Origin: Acidobacteriota bacterium | Lineage (GTDB): Bacteria; Acidobacteriota; Terriglobia; Terriglobales; Acidobacteriaceae | Direction of reading: 5' to 3' | Assembly (NCBI GenBank): GCA_021803035.1 | Contig: JAJZME010000059.1 | Span: forward strand, 210,105-274,104 | Length of the DNA: 64,000 nucleotides | Shown: positions 31,199 to 40,513 of the stretch, piece by piece | Layout of the letters: each line of letters starts with the position of its first letter | Position numbering within the stretch: position 1 is the first letter of the stretch | Notes under the pieces: model-generated | Seen by the model: the letters and a program-made list of their open reading frames with translations, nothing else | What the model was told of the DNA's origin: nothing | Databases searched by the model: none | Position numbers and translations under genes: made by a program

Positions 31199-31204
31199 TA
31201 GACT
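31199..31204 (+). promoter_or_regulatory. -10-like hexamer close to the dapD start
   Basis: TAGACT ends 9 nt before the dapD ATG. The intervening bases include GGAG, so both a short leader and a weak ribosome-binding site are possible. Confidence 0.3.
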
Positions 31205-31213
31205 CGGAGTGCA

Positions 31214-32062
31214 ATGACAGAAATTGAACTCCACACCAAAATCGAAGAGTACTTTGCCGCAGGCTCAGCTGCTGTGGGCGATGCCGCGGCCCTGGCAGCC
31301 TTTGAACAGCTACGCGCTGCCCTCGAACGGGGCGCGGTGCGCGCGGCCTCGCCCGATCCTTCCGCGTCCACCGGCTGGCGCGTAAACGCCTGGGTCAAGC
31401 AGGGCATTCTGCTGGGCTTCCGGCTTGGCGTGCTCCAGGAATTTGCCTCCGGCGCGCTCTCCTACGTGGACAAGCACACCTTTCCGCCGCGCCATTTTGC
31501 CGCCGGCGACGGCGTGCGCGTGGTGCCCGGCGGCTCATCGGTGCGCGCCGGCGCTTATGTGGCGCGGGGCGTGGTCTGCATTCCGCCCATGTACATCAAC
31601 GCCGGGGCCTATGTGGACGAAGGCACCATGGTCGATTCTCACGCGCTGGTCGGCTCCTGCGCGCAGATCGGCAAGCGCGTGCATCTGAGCGCCGCGGCGC
31701 AGATCGGCGGCGTTCTGGAGCCGGTCAATGCCAGCCCCGTCGTTGTGGAAGACGATGTGCTGGTGGGCGGCAATTGTGGCATCTACGAAGGCACCATCGT
31801 GCGCCGGGGCGCGGTGCTGGCCGCCGGAACCGTGCTAACGCGCGGCACGCCCGTCTTCGATCTGGTGAAGGGCGAGACCTGGCGCGCATCCGGCGAGGCG
31901 CCGTTGACGATTCCGGAGAACGCGGTAGTTGTGCCGGGCGCCCGCGCCGTAAACAAAGGCAAGGGCCGGGAATGGGGATTGAGCGTCTACGCGCCGGTGA
32001 TCGTCAAATACCGCGATGAGAAGACGGACTTGAGCACAACGCTTGAAGATCTGCTGCGGTAA
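31214..32062 (+). CDS. dapD: Tetrahydrodipicolinate N-succinyltransferase
   Basis: DapD succinylates tetrahydrodipicolinate in the lysine/meso-diaminopimelate pathway, so it supplies peptidoglycan precursors. The 282-aa length fits (E. coli 274). An N-terminal helical domain is followed by a left-handed beta-helix of hexapeptide repeats (about 95-235). Key blocks are PGGSSVRAGAYVARGVVCIP, NAGAYVDEGTMVDSHALVGS, GGVLEPVNASPVVVEDDVLVG and NCGIYEG. No other dap gene is adjacent; the gene converges on an ABC ATPase gene. Confidence 0.96.
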   Translation: MTEIELHTKIEEYFAAGSAAVGDAAALAAFEQLRAALERGAVRAASPDPSASTGWRVNAWVKQGILLGFRLGVLQEFASGALSYVDKHTFPPRHFAAGDGVRVVPGGSSVRAGAYVARGVVCIPPMYINAGAYVDEGTMVDSHALVGSCAQIGKRVHLSAAAQIGGVLEPVNASPVVVEDDVLVGGNCGIYEGTIVRRGAVLAAGTVLTRGTPVFDLVKGETWRASGEAPLTIPENAVVVPGARAVNKGKGREWGLSVYAPVIVKYRDEKTDLSTTLEDLLR

Positions 32063-32099
32063 AGCAAAAAGTTCTCCGCAAACCGCAACCTTCCCGCGC

Positions 32100-32855
32100 T
32101 CACTTGCCGGCGCGTTTGCCGGGCGTGTCAGAAAAGATCTGCCCGTCGCGGATATGAACGACGCGATGGGCGAATTCGGCGATGTCGGCCTCATGGGTGA
32201 CCAGCACGATGGTGTTGCCGTTGTCGTGAAGTTGATCAAAAAGGGCCATGATCTCCAGGCCGGTCTTTGAATCCAGATTGCCCGTGGGCTCGTCGGCAAG
32301 AATGATGGAAGGCCGGTTGACGAGAGCGCGGGCGATGGCCACGCGCTGGCGCTGCCCGCCGGAAAGCTCGTTGGGCTTGTGGTCCATGCGGGACGCCAGA
32401 CCGACATTGGCAAGGGCCTGCTTGGCGCGTTCGGTCCGCTCCGCCGCGGGCGTGCCGTTGTAAATCAGCGGCAGTTCGACATTGTGCAGCGCGGTGGCCC
32501 TGGCCAGCAGGTTGAAGGTCTGAAAGACAAAGCCGATTTCCCGGTTGCGGATACGCGCCAACTGGTCATCGTCAAGGTCGCTTACCAGTTGTCCGTTGAG
32601 CCAGTAGTGGCCCTGGGTGGGCGTATCGAGGCAGCCGATGAGATTCATCAGCGTGGTCTTGCCGGAACCCGAAGGGCCCATGATCGCCACATATTCGTTG
32701 TGCCGGATGCTGAGCGAGACGCCGCGCAGAGCGTGAACCTGCTGCTCGACGCCCATGTCGTAGGTACGCCAGAGATTCACGATGCGAATTACTTCGTCGG
32801 CCGGCGTAACCTCGGCTTCGACCCGTTCTTCAATGCCAATGCCGTTCAGACTCAT
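32100..32855 (-). CDS. ABC transporter ATP-binding protein, MacB/LolD type
   Basis: A 251-aa ATPase subunit with Walker [10 protein letters not shown] (60-68), Q-loop [18 protein letters not shown], signature LSGGQRQRV (164-172), Walker [13 protein letters not shown] (184-195) and switch His in [14 protein letters not shown]. The sequence type is that of macrolide/lipoprotein (type VII) exporters that work with a MacB/FtsX-like permease. The membrane-fusion gene upstream on the same strand suggests a tripartite exporter, but no permease gene is present between or after them in the window. Confidence 0.93.
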   Translation of the reverse strand: MSLNGIGIEERVEAEVTPADEVIRIVNLWRTYDMGVEQQVHALRGVSLSIRHNEYVAIMGPSGSGKTTLMNLIGCLDTPTQGHYWLNGQLVSDLDDDQLARIRNREIGFVFQTFNLLARATALHNVELPLIYNGTPAAERTERAKQALANVGLASRMDHKPNELSGGQRQRVAIARALVNRPSIILADEPTGNLDSKTGLEIMALFDQLHDNGNTIVLVTHEADIAEFAHRVVHIRDGQIFSDTPGKRAGK

Positions 32856-33008
32856 CCGGGTTTGTTCCCCATCCGTATCTTACTTGCTTGTGCCCATCCG
32901 GCTCCGCCCGTCGGTCGAGGCCGTTCGTCGCCCCCCGACCCCGAAAAGACGAGCCTGACGCGGGCTTATGTGCTCTTGCGCGGCCGTGGAGGACCAGACA
33001 CAGCCCCA

Positions 33009-34379
33009 TCAACTGCCCGACAAGCTGATCGGCGTCGCGGTATCGCGTTTGATCAGCGCGCCGTTCTTCAGATCGCGCAGGATTTTGTACGGTCCGGTTA
33101 CCACCTCCTCACCCGCGGTGAGGCCGGAGAGCACTTCGATGTTCGTGGCCCCGGTAATGCCGGTGGAGACAGGCACAAACCTGGCCCGCAGCCGTCCGTG
33201 CGGTCCCTTTACCACCACAAACACCCCCTGCACAGGCTTGGCCCCGGCCGAAGGCGCAGAAGCGGCCTGGGCGCCGCCCTTGCCCTTGGGAACATCGTTG
33301 GCCGGGTCATGCATGGTGAGCGCCTGGATGGGCAGCGCCAGCACGCCGGTCTTGTGCGCGGTGGTGATCTTGGCCGTGCACGAGAGGCCGGGGCGCAGTT
33401 CCCTGGAGGGATGGTCGAGCGTGACCACCACCTTGAAATCTTTGGCTTCTTCAGAGCCGGTGGTCGATTGCAGCGTGGCGATGCCCGTGGAACGCAACAA
33501 TGCCTGATCGCCCACCAAGGTCACGCGCCCCTTGAAAACCCGGTTCGGCAGCGCATCCACGGTCACGTCGGCCGGCTGGCCCACGGCAAGATTGATGATG
33601 TCCGTCTCATCCACCTTGACCTCGGCGGTCACCACGCTCATATCGGCGAGCGTCATCAGCGTGGATCCCTGGGTATTCTGGATGCCTTCGACCACCGTCT
33701 CGCCCTCGCGAACGGGCTGGTTGGTGACGATGCCATCAAACGGCGCGACGGCAATGGTGCGGTTAAGCATGTCTTTGTTGGCCGCCAGGGTGGCAATCGC
33801 CGACTGCAGGTGCCCGCGCGCCGACTCCGTGTTGGCCTTGGCCTGGTTGACGCCCGCCACCGCCTGCGCCACCGACGCCACCGCCAGGTCATAGCCGGCC
33901 CGCTTGGCGTCGTAGTCCTGGCGGGACATAATGCCGTCTTTGTAAAGCGCCTGGGCACGCTTCCAGTCCAGTTGCTTCTGCTCGAGATCGGCCCGCGCAT
34001 GCTCTACGTTGGCTTCGGCTGTCTTTTCCGCGGCCACATAGGAAGCGATGTCGGTCCGGGCAGCGGCAATCGCGGCCTCCTGGCTTTGCACCGCCGCCTG
34101 TTGCTGGATGTTTTCAATGGTGGCGACAACCTCGCCCTTCCTGACCTTATCCCCTTCTTTTACATAAAGATGGGTGACACGTCCCATGGCGGTTGCACCC
34201 ACATTGACGTAGGTCTTGGGCTTGATCTGCCCGGTGCCGCTGACGATCGTTGTCAGATCCTGGCGGACAATCCTGCCTGTAAAAACCTTCGTATAGCGGG
34301 ACTGCTGCCGAATGACCAGGAAGGTTACTAGACCGGCCGCCACCACGACACCAAGAACAGTCAGGAGGATCTTCTTCAT
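33009..34379 (-). CDS. Periplasmic adaptor (membrane-fusion) protein, HlyD/MacA type
   Basis: A 456-aa adaptor that links an inner-membrane transporter to an outer-membrane channel. An N-terminal membrane anchor (KILLTVLGVVVAAGLVTFLVI) precedes a lipoyl half-motif (VTHLYVKEGDKVRKGEVVATI), an extended coiled-coil hairpin (about 95-200, alanine- and glutamine-rich heptads), the second lipoyl half (VAPFDGIVTNQPVREGETV) and beta-barrel and membrane-proximal domains. ATG 34379 is chosen because AAGG lies 7-8 nt before it and the anchor starts there. It is followed after 153 bp by the ABC ATPase. Confidence 0.92.
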   Translation of the reverse strand: MKKILLTVLGVVVAAGLVTFLVIRQQSRYTKVFTGRIVRQDLTTIVSGTGQIKPKTYVNVGATAMGRVTHLYVKEGDKVRKGEVVATIENIQQQAAVQSQEAAIAAARTDIASYVAAEKTAEANVEHARADLEQKQLDWKRAQALYKDGIMSRQDYDAKRAGYDLAVASVAQAVAGVNQAKANTESARGHLQSAIATLAANKDMLNRTIAVAPFDGIVTNQPVREGETVVEGIQNTQGSTLMTLADMSVVTAEVKVDETDIINLAVGQPADVTVDALPNRVFKGRVTLVGDQALLRSTGIATLQSTTGSEEAKDFKVVVTLDHPSRELRPGLSCTAKITTAHKTGVLALPIQALTMHDPANDVPKGKGGAQAASAPSAGAKPVQGVFVVVKGPHGRLRARFVPVSTGITGATNIEVLSGLTAGEEVVTGPYKILRDLKNGALIKRDTATPISLSGS

Positions 34380-34711
34380 GATCGTGCCTTGCCCCGTGCC
34401 ACTCCCACGAAAACTTACGTAACCGTCGACGTGACGGTTCCCTGCGAACCACGGAGCCAGCTCGCCCCCGCTCCCGTGCACCGGCAACGATAAAGCTTGC
34501 ACCCGGAGCGGCGGGTTTGCGCTTCCCGCCTTGCCGGTGGCCGCGCCTGCCACCTGGTGGCGGGCCCGCTCCCCGCCCACGATTCTATCGCTTCCGTTGC
34601 GGCTTCGCTGTTACATCGGCTGCGTTTTCCCGTCAAAACAGCAGGCCACAATACGGAACCTTGCCCAGCCCTTTCGGGACCCGTAAAATAGAGGGTCGCA
34701 GGAGTTTTTAG

Positions 34712-36448
34712 ATGGCAATGAGGCTAACTGGTCGCAATATAGTCGTTGCAATCCTGGGTTGTGGGCTGCTAGTGACGCCCGCGATCGCCCACAAGAAGCA
34801 GCCCCGGCACTTCCGGGAGAAGGGCAGACAAGCCGCCAGCCAGGACAAGAACGCCAATCCGCTCGACCGGCCGCTTTCGCCCCAGCAGGAGCTGAAGCAG
34901 GAAAAGGCACTCGAGATGGAGTTAAAGGGGCCTTATAAGGAATGGCTGGACCAGGACGTGGTCTATATTATTACCCCCCAGGAACGCAAAGCCTTCCTCA
35001 GCCTGACCAACGACGAGGAGCGTAACGCCTTCATCGAACAGTTCTGGCGCCGGCGCAACCCGAACCCCGGCGATCCGGAAAATATGGCGCGCGTCGAACA
35101 CTATGAGCGCATCGCCTATGCCAACGAGCACTTTTCCGACGGCGAACCAGGATGGAAGACCGATCGCGGACGCATTTACATCGAGTGGGGTCCACCCAAC
35201 TCCATCGATCGCAATGCCGGCGGATACTATCAGCGCCCCTTTAACGAGGGCGGCGGCTCCACGGACAGCTATCCCTTCCAGGTATGGCACTATAACTACC
35301 TTCCCGGCATCGGCGAGAACGTCAACATTACATTTGTTGACCAATGCATGTGCGGCGACTACCAGTTCACGCTCGACCCGCAGCAAAAGGACGCGCTTCT
35401 CCACGTCCCGAACGCCGGCCTCACGACCTGGGAGGAGATGCACGGCGGAAACAAAGACGACCGCTTCGATAACTGCTCCGGCGTTACCTATTGCGGCGGC
35501 GGACCGGAAGGCAAGATGGCGCAGGCGAAGGAGTTCGACCGCATCGAAATGGCGGCCAAGCTCTTTGCGCCTCCTCCACAGCAGTTCAAGGATCTGGATG
35601 CATTCGTCACCCAACATAAAGTGATAACCGGCACCATCCTGCCGTTTAATGTGCAAACGGACTTCGTCAGGGTAACCTCCGATATGGATCTGGTGCCGGT
35701 GACTCTCCAGTTTGACAATCGCGATATCACCTTTGTTACGCGCGATGGCGTCTCCACGGGAGAACTCGACATCCTGGGCCGCTTCACCACCCTCAGCGAC
35801 CGGACTGTCCAGACCTTCGAAGACCAGGTCGAAATCCAGGAACCGGCCGAACTGCTGCAGCAGAAACTCAAAGCAAAGTCGGTTTATTGGAAGGCCATCC
35901 CGCTTCCGCCCGGCCTGTACCGTCTCGATATAGTCGTCAAGGACGTGAACAACCCAACGCACATGGGTATCTTTGGACGCGGCATCAACGTGCCCCAGTA
36001 CCACAACGAATTGCTCGGCACTTCAACCCTGATTCTTGCCGATCTGATGCACAAGGTCCCTTCGAGCAATATCGGCGGCGGCAGCTTTGTTATCGGCGAC
36101 ATGTTTGTCCGGCCGAGGGTCGCCAGCGGTTTTGCAAAGCCGCCTGTTTTCAAACAAAATCAGCCTCTGAACTTCTGGATGCAGGTCTACAACCTGGGCA
36201 TCAACCGCGCCACCATGAGCAACAACGCCACGGTCACCTACGAGGTCACCGACGCCAAGAACGGCGATGTGCTGCTGACGCAGCAACTGCAATCGTCGAA
36301 GTTGAACCCACACAGCGACGAATTAACTGTGGATAAAACTTTGCCGATTGCAGGGCTTCCTCCAGGAAAATACAACGTGACGATCAAGGTAAACGACAAA
36401 ATTTCAAAGCAGGACATTGCACAATCGGCGCCTTTTATCGTCGAATAG
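34712..36448 (+). CDS. Secreted GWxTD-domain protein
   Basis: A 578-aa exported protein. Signal segment 8-26 (cut near AIA-H), then a GWxTD domain (about 75-200) with EQFWRRRNPNPG, HYERIAYANEHFSDG and the name-giving GWKTD at 147-151 followed by RGRIYIEWGPP. The remainder is beta-rich, with an Ig-like end (about 490-578). GWxTD proteins are typical of Acidobacteriota and related phyla and have no settled function. GGAG lies 7 nt before ATG 34712; a TAAAAT hexamer lies further upstream at 34684-34689. The next gene encodes a probable outer-membrane protein on the same strand. Confidence 0.88.
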   Translation: MAMRLTGRNIVVAILGCGLLVTPAIAHKKQPRHFREKGRQAASQDKNANPLDRPLSPQQELKQEKALEMELKGPYKEWLDQDVVYIITPQERKAFLSLTNDEERNAFIEQFWRRRNPNPGDPENMARVEHYERIAYANEHFSDGEPGWKTDRGRIYIEWGPPNSIDRNAGGYYQRPFNEGGGSTDSYPFQVWHYNYLPGIGENVNITFVDQCMCGDYQFTLDPQQKDALLHVPNAGLTTWEEMHGGNKDDRFDNCSGVTYCGGGPEGKMAQAKEFDRIEMAAKLFAPPPQQFKDLDAFVTQHKVITGTILPFNVQTDFVRVTSDMDLVPVTLQFDNRDITFVTRDGVSTGELDILGRFTTLSDRTVQTFEDQVEIQEPAELLQQKLKAKSVYWKAIPLPPGLYRLDIVVKDVNNPTHMGIFGRGINVPQYHNELLGTSTLILADLMHKVPSSNIGGGSFVIGDMFVRPRVASGFAKPPVFKQNQPLNFWMQVYNLGINRATMSNNATVTYEVTDAKNGDVLLTQQLQSSKLNPHSDELTVDKTLPIAGLPPGKYNVTIKVNDKISKQDIAQSAPFIVE

Positions 36449-36553
36449 TAAACATCCCGCGCAAGCAGGCCAGCCAAACGTAGATTTGGGGACTTTGCGG
36501 GTCTGATTGAGAGATTAAAGCCAGGGCGCAGCTGGGTCGTAAAGAACGAAGTG

Positions 36554-38251
36554 ATGAAGCGCAGGAATTATTTGGCGTGCTTGACCATGCTGATCGTCTT
36601 GAGCGCTGTTCCCCTCTACGGAGCGACGCCGGCATCGGTTTCAGGGTTGGTGCGCAATGAGGCCGGAGTGCCCCAGATTGGGGCAATTGTGCAACTGCTC
36701 CGCCCTGACTTCAGCGTGGTGGCTACCGTTTATACCGACGACAATGGCCATTTCAAGTTTGATCCGGTTGCACCAGGCCGGTATGAACTGAAAGCCATGG
36801 CTATGTCCTTCCTGCCGTCGCTGCGCGAAAATGTCCACGTTCGCCACGCAAACGCCGTTGTCGATCTGACATTAAGCACGCTCTACGAAGCCATTCAGTG
36901 GCTGCCATCAAAGCCCCGCTCGATCAACGCGCAACAGGACGATTGGGCCTGGACGCTGCGCTCGGCCGCCGACCGGCCTCTGCTTCGCTGGGTGGGCTCC
37001 GGGCCGTTGGTGGTTGTCGATAACGGCTCCGGAGCGGCGCCCAGGCTGAAAACCCGCCTTATGACCACTGGAGCCACCGGAACCTTTGGGGAGAACGGTC
37101 CGCGCTACACGGCAGCCATCGAGGACGCGCTGAACGGCAGCAGTAAGCTTTTGGCGCGGGTGAACTTTGCTCCCAACAGCACCGGGGGCATGGAATCGAT
37201 GCTGGGCTTCCGCCAGGATCTCGGCTATGCCGGCTCAATGCAAACCGTGGCTGCCCTGTCGATGCACCCTGACATGAGCGTCGGCCAGGGTCAAGGCTTC
37301 AATGAGGCCGCCTTACGTTCCAGTGAATTCATGAATTTCGGTCCGAACCTGAACGCCGAAGTGGGCGGGACGGAGGTATTTGCCCACATCGGCGGCGCCG
37401 CGTCGAATACCGTGACGACTACTCTGCCCTATGCCCAGGTGAATTGGATCGCAGGCGATACGACCATCGGCTACCGCATGGCCACGATGGTTCCGAATCC
37501 GCTGGATGTGGACGAAACCGCAACCGAAGCCGCACTTCCCATTGTTTCCGCGAGCAACGGCAAGCTGGCAGTGGAGCATGGCATGCATCAGGAGATTTCC
37601 TGGGAGCGCCAGACCAGCAATTCCAGCATGGCGGTGGTGATTTACTCCGACAGCATCCAGAACCCGGCGCTCGAGGCCCTGAGCCAGTTTGGCAGCGGCA
37701 ATCCGGCAGCGCCGCTTGCGACTTCCGCACTGGTCGACCAAAACAGCGGACTGCTGCTCGCCTCCGGACCAGCCTATTCCAGCTCCGGCGTTGAGGCCAC
37801 CGTCGAGCGGCGCCTGCCGGGAGACAACGATGTTCGGCTCACCTACGCCAGCGGCAAGGCTCTGGTGATGCCCGCCTCGGCCCAGCCGGTCACCCTTTTG
37901 CGCGCCGTCGCCTCGGCGCAGGCACGTCCGGCACAGATGTACACGCTCGCCCTGGCTGGAACGCTCAACGAAACGGCCACACGCTGGCAAGCCAGCTACC
38001 AGTGGCAGGCCAGCAACACCATTACCGCAGTTGCTCCTTACGCCATGGATGCCGTCGGCCCTTATTTGAATATCTATGTGCGCCAGCCCATCCGCTTGCG
38101 CTGCAGCGGAGCGTGCGGCATCGACGCCCTGATCGACGTAAGCAACCTGCTCGCCGAAGGGTATCGGCCCTATCTGTTGAGCGACGGTTCCGTGGTTCTC
38201 TTCGCCCAGGGTCCGCGCTGCATCCGCGGCGGCCTTGCTTTCACCTTCTAA
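36554..38251 (+). CDS. Probable outer-membrane protein, carboxypeptidase-regulatory domain plus beta-barrel
   Basis: A 565-aa exported protein. Signal peptide 1-24 (LYGA), then a carboxypeptidase-regulatory-like domain at about 27-95 (VSGLVRNEAGVPQIGAIVQL, with GHFKFDPVAPGRYELKA). From about 105 the sequence is alternating beta strands with Gly/Ser/Asn turns and ends GGLAFTF, an aromatic terminus like that of outer-membrane barrels. It resembles TonB-dependent-receptor relatives but lacks an obvious plug or TonB box. Start ATG 36554, or GTG 36551. It follows the GWxTD gene by 105 bp and may be co-transcribed. Confidence 0.78.
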   Translation: MKRRNYLACLTMLIVLSAVPLYGATPASVSGLVRNEAGVPQIGAIVQLLRPDFSVVATVYTDDNGHFKFDPVAPGRYELKAMAMSFLPSLRENVHVRHANAVVDLTLSTLYEAIQWLPSKPRSINAQQDDWAWTLRSAADRPLLRWVGSGPLVVVDNGSGAAPRLKTRLMTTGATGTFGENGPRYTAAIEDALNGSSKLLARVNFAPNSTGGMESMLGFRQDLGYAGSMQTVAALSMHPDMSVGQGQGFNEAALRSSEFMNFGPNLNAEVGGTEVFAHIGGAASNTVTTTLPYAQVNWIAGDTTIGYRMATMVPNPLDVDETATEAALPIVSASNGKLAVEHGMHQEISWERQTSNSSMAVVIYSDSIQNPALEALSQFGSGNPAAPLATSALVDQNSGLLLASGPAYSSSGVEATVERRLPGDNDVRLTYASGKALVMPASAQPVTLLRAVASAQARPAQMYTLALAGTLNETATRWQASYQWQASNTITAVAPYAMDAVGPYLNIYVRQPIRLRCSGACGIDALIDVSNLLAEGYRPYLLSDGSVVLFAQGPRCIRGGLAFTF

Positions 38252-38303
38252 CCACGGCGAACTACTCCTTCGCGCACGGCAGAGTGCCCTGCCTGTGCCT
38301 CGA

Positions 38304-38332
38304 AGGACGCCGCCGCTCCTCGGCAGCGTCCT
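38304..38332 (+). terminator. Hairpin after the beta-barrel gene
   Basis: AGGACGC/GCGTCCT and the inner GCCG/CGGC form an 11-bp stem with one mismatch around a CTCCT loop, 52 nt past the stop codon. No T-run follows. Confidence 0.4.
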
Positions 38333-38480
38333 GTTGCCTGCACGGCTGCATCATTTCCGAGTGCGCCGCACGGAACTCCGCCGCGGCTTGCAAACAATGT
38401 CCCGGATGAACACAGCGAATCAGGAGTAATCTTTTCTCCGCCAGCCCTCGTTCTTTACGCTTCCGGAGAAGGGAGAATCT

Positions 38481-39251
38481 ATGGCTGAACGAAAGCGGAG
38501 GATTCGGCAGGCGGTCTGCCGTTGGTGCTATCCGCAGATTCCGCTGGACGACTTATGCATGGCCGCGGCGCGCATCGGGCTTCTGGGCATCGACCTGCTT
38601 CAGCCCGAGGAATATGAAGTGCCGCAAAGATATGGGCTGATTTGCACCTTGGGCTACGCCGGCGGCGGCGAAATTGCCGAAGGGCTGAACCGCACCGAAC
38701 ACCACGCCACCATCGAAGCGGCATTGCGCAGGAATATCCCGCTGGCCGCAAAAGCCGGGGTGCCCAATGTCGTCACCTTCTCAGGAAACCGCAACGGCAT
38801 CTCCGACGAGGAAGGCGCGCGCCACACCATCGCCGGCCTCAGGCGAGTCAGGCAGATCGCCGAGGATCACGGCGTGACCATCTGCCTGGAGTTACTGAAC
38901 AGCAAGGTGGACCACGCCGACTACATGGCCGACCATACCTCCTGGGGAGCGCGCGTGGTGCGGGAAGTGAATTCGCCCAACGTGAAGCTGCTTTATGACA
39001 TCTACCACATGCAGATCATGGAAGGCGACCTGATTGCGACGATTCGCGATAACATCGCATGGATCGGGCACTTTCACACCGGCGGCGTCCCCGGCCGGCA
39101 TGAGCTTGACGATGTGCAGGAGGTACAGTGGGACGGCGTCATGCGCACCGTCGCCGCCACCGGCTTCACCGGCTACGTAGCGCACGAATTCTTGCCCCTG
39201 CGCGATCCGCTCACCAGCCTGCGCGCCGCGGCTGAACTATGCGACGTATGA
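38481..39251 (+). CDS. Hydroxypyruvate-isomerase-type TIM barrel
   Basis: A 256-aa sugar-isomerase-like barrel. Metal-ligand segments of the AP-endonuclease-2/hydroxypyruvate isomerase family are visible: ICLELLNSKVDH (Glu), KLLYDIYHMQIMEGD (Asp/His), GHFHTGGVPGRHELD (His) and YVAHEFLP (Glu). This set fits Hyi, which interconverts hydroxypyruvate and tartronate semialdehyde, but related keto-sugar isomerases share it. GGGAGA lies 6 nt before the ATG. No glyoxylate genes are adjacent. It has no signal peptide. Confidence 0.85.
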   Translation: MAERKRRIRQAVCRWCYPQIPLDDLCMAAARIGLLGIDLLQPEEYEVPQRYGLICTLGYAGGGEIAEGLNRTEHHATIEAALRRNIPLAAKAGVPNVVTFSGNRNGISDEEGARHTIAGLRRVRQIAEDHGVTICLELLNSKVDHADYMADHTSWGARVVREVNSPNVKLLYDIYHMQIMEGDLIATIRDNIAWIGHFHTGGVPGRHELDDVQEVQWDGVMRTVAATGFTGYVAHEFLPLRDPLTSLRAAAELCDV

Positions 39252-39341
39252 GTCTTTCTCGCCTCTCTTGCACAGATTATTCGCATCGCCACGGAGATGG
39301 CGAAGTTATGAAAGCGCCCTGGCCTGCTGGAAAAGTGCTGC

Positions 39342-39620
39342 TCAGTCGATGTGCGGCGTGCCTCTGCGCAGAAGAAAACCCGCGGCGCCGACGATGGCGA
39401 CGATGATCAGAGCAAGGATGAAGTAATAAAGCAGGGGATGCTTCCAGCCCAGGGAATAGGTCAGATCGCGGCCCACCCATGCCAGAAAGACCACCGCAAT
39501 CAGCGCCAATTGGGCCGCGAGAGCGAGAAATGTGTGGCCCACATCGCGCCGTTTGGCAAGCGCCGCCACCTGCCCGGGAGTCAGGTTGCGCGTTTCGTCA
39601 GGAAGCGAACTCTTCGCCAT
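39342..39620 (-). CDS. Small two-helix membrane protein, unknown function
   Basis: A 92-aa protein with a soluble, charged N-terminus (ETRNLTPGQVAALAKRRDVG) and two membrane helices (about 38-57 and 66-87), ending in a short basic tail. AAGGAG lies 6 nt before ATG 39620, which supports a real gene. It follows the secreted nitroreductase gene on the same strand. No family recognised. Confidence 0.72.
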   Translation of the reverse strand: MAKSSLPDETRNLTPGQVAALAKRRDVGHTFLALAAQLALIAVVFLAWVGRDLTYSLGWKHPLLYYFILALIIVAIVGAAGFLLRRGTPHID

Positions 39621-39780
39621 GCGTTGCTCCTTGCAGGCTTCGTTTGTCCACACCGGCCCGCCGTTCCTCTTCGATTCAAACACAGACCCGCGCCCTGCGC
39701 CAGCACGCCGATTTCCGCCGGCCTTTCCTCCGGCGAGCCGTGTCTCCGCGCCAGGCGGGCGCCAGACTGCAATATCGCCG

Positions 39781-40422
39781 CTACCGGGGCGGATACCCCG
39801 CCGACTGGAGGTACAAGACCTGCTTGCCGGCGGCAAGCTTGATGGCGCCCGCCACATCCTGCCCATGGGCGGTATAGAACCACGCATTCAATCCCTCCGA
39901 GGCCGCAAACAGGTAGACATTCTGGCCGATGAAGCCCACGTCGGCTTGGGCAAACCTGTCGTTGACGGGCGCTGTGTAGACAATGGTCACGGCGGCGTGA
40001 GCAGCCGCCGCCGGGCTGATCTTGCCGCGCACGTCCCCGGCCACCACCGGGCGCAAGATGTTCTTCTCGGCCTCGTAAACGTAGACACCATCGGGCAGGA
40101 CGACGTTGAGTTCGATGTCCTGGCTGTTCATGGCCGAGGGCGCGGTCCGGCCCAGCCCCGGCTTCACCTCGCGCGGCCGGTTTATGCCGAATGCCGCCCA
40201 CAGCAGGTTGGAGAGGGTTTGCAGCGGCAGGGACTGGTCGCGGAAGTCGCGCGTCGTCCTGCGCTGGGCCAGAGCCTGCATCAGGGGCATACCGCCGTCC
40301 ATCTGCGGCTTAGGCAACTGGATGGGCGTCTGCTGGCAAAAGGCCGGGGTGGTGCAAAGCAGGGCCAGCAGGGACAGCAAAACCACGAGGCGGCGGACCT
40401 GGTAAGAAGCTGAAATGCGCAT
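39781..40422 (-). CDS. Exported nitroreductase-family protein (SagB-like)
   Basis: A 213-aa flavin-binding nitroreductase-fold protein with a signal peptide (VRRLVVLLSLLALLCTTPAFCQ). FMN-contact segments are visible: LAQRRTTRDF near the start of the mature domain, LLWAAFGINRP, and AADVGFIGQNVYLFAASEG with WFYT. The SagB-like subgroup includes many uncharacterised enzymes. Export is unusual for a flavoenzyme that needs NAD(P)H, so another electron donor or another reaction is likely. GAGG lies 7-8 nt before ATG 40422. Confidence 0.85.
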   Translation of the reverse strand: MRISASYQVRRLVVLLSLLALLCTTPAFCQQTPIQLPKPQMDGGMPLMQALAQRRTTRDFRDQSLPLQTLSNLLWAAFGINRPREVKPGLGRTAPSAMNSQDIELNVVLPDGVYVYEAEKNILRPVVAGDVRGKISPAAAAHAAVTIVYTAPVNDRFAQADVGFIGQNVYLFAASEGLNAWFYTAHGQDVAGAIKLAAGKQVLYLQSAGYPPR

Positions 40423-40513
40423 GGTTGCACCTCGGAAAAGCCTGGGCTGGGCACGCCCGCCTCCCAAGGTGTGCGAAGGAGAGGGAAGAAACTACGTGTT
40501 ACGAGAGGACCGA

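Noticed and set aside
32379..34331. A 650-codon open frame opposite the ABC ATPase and adaptor genes
   Set aside because: It spans two real genes and their gap; no recognisable domain.
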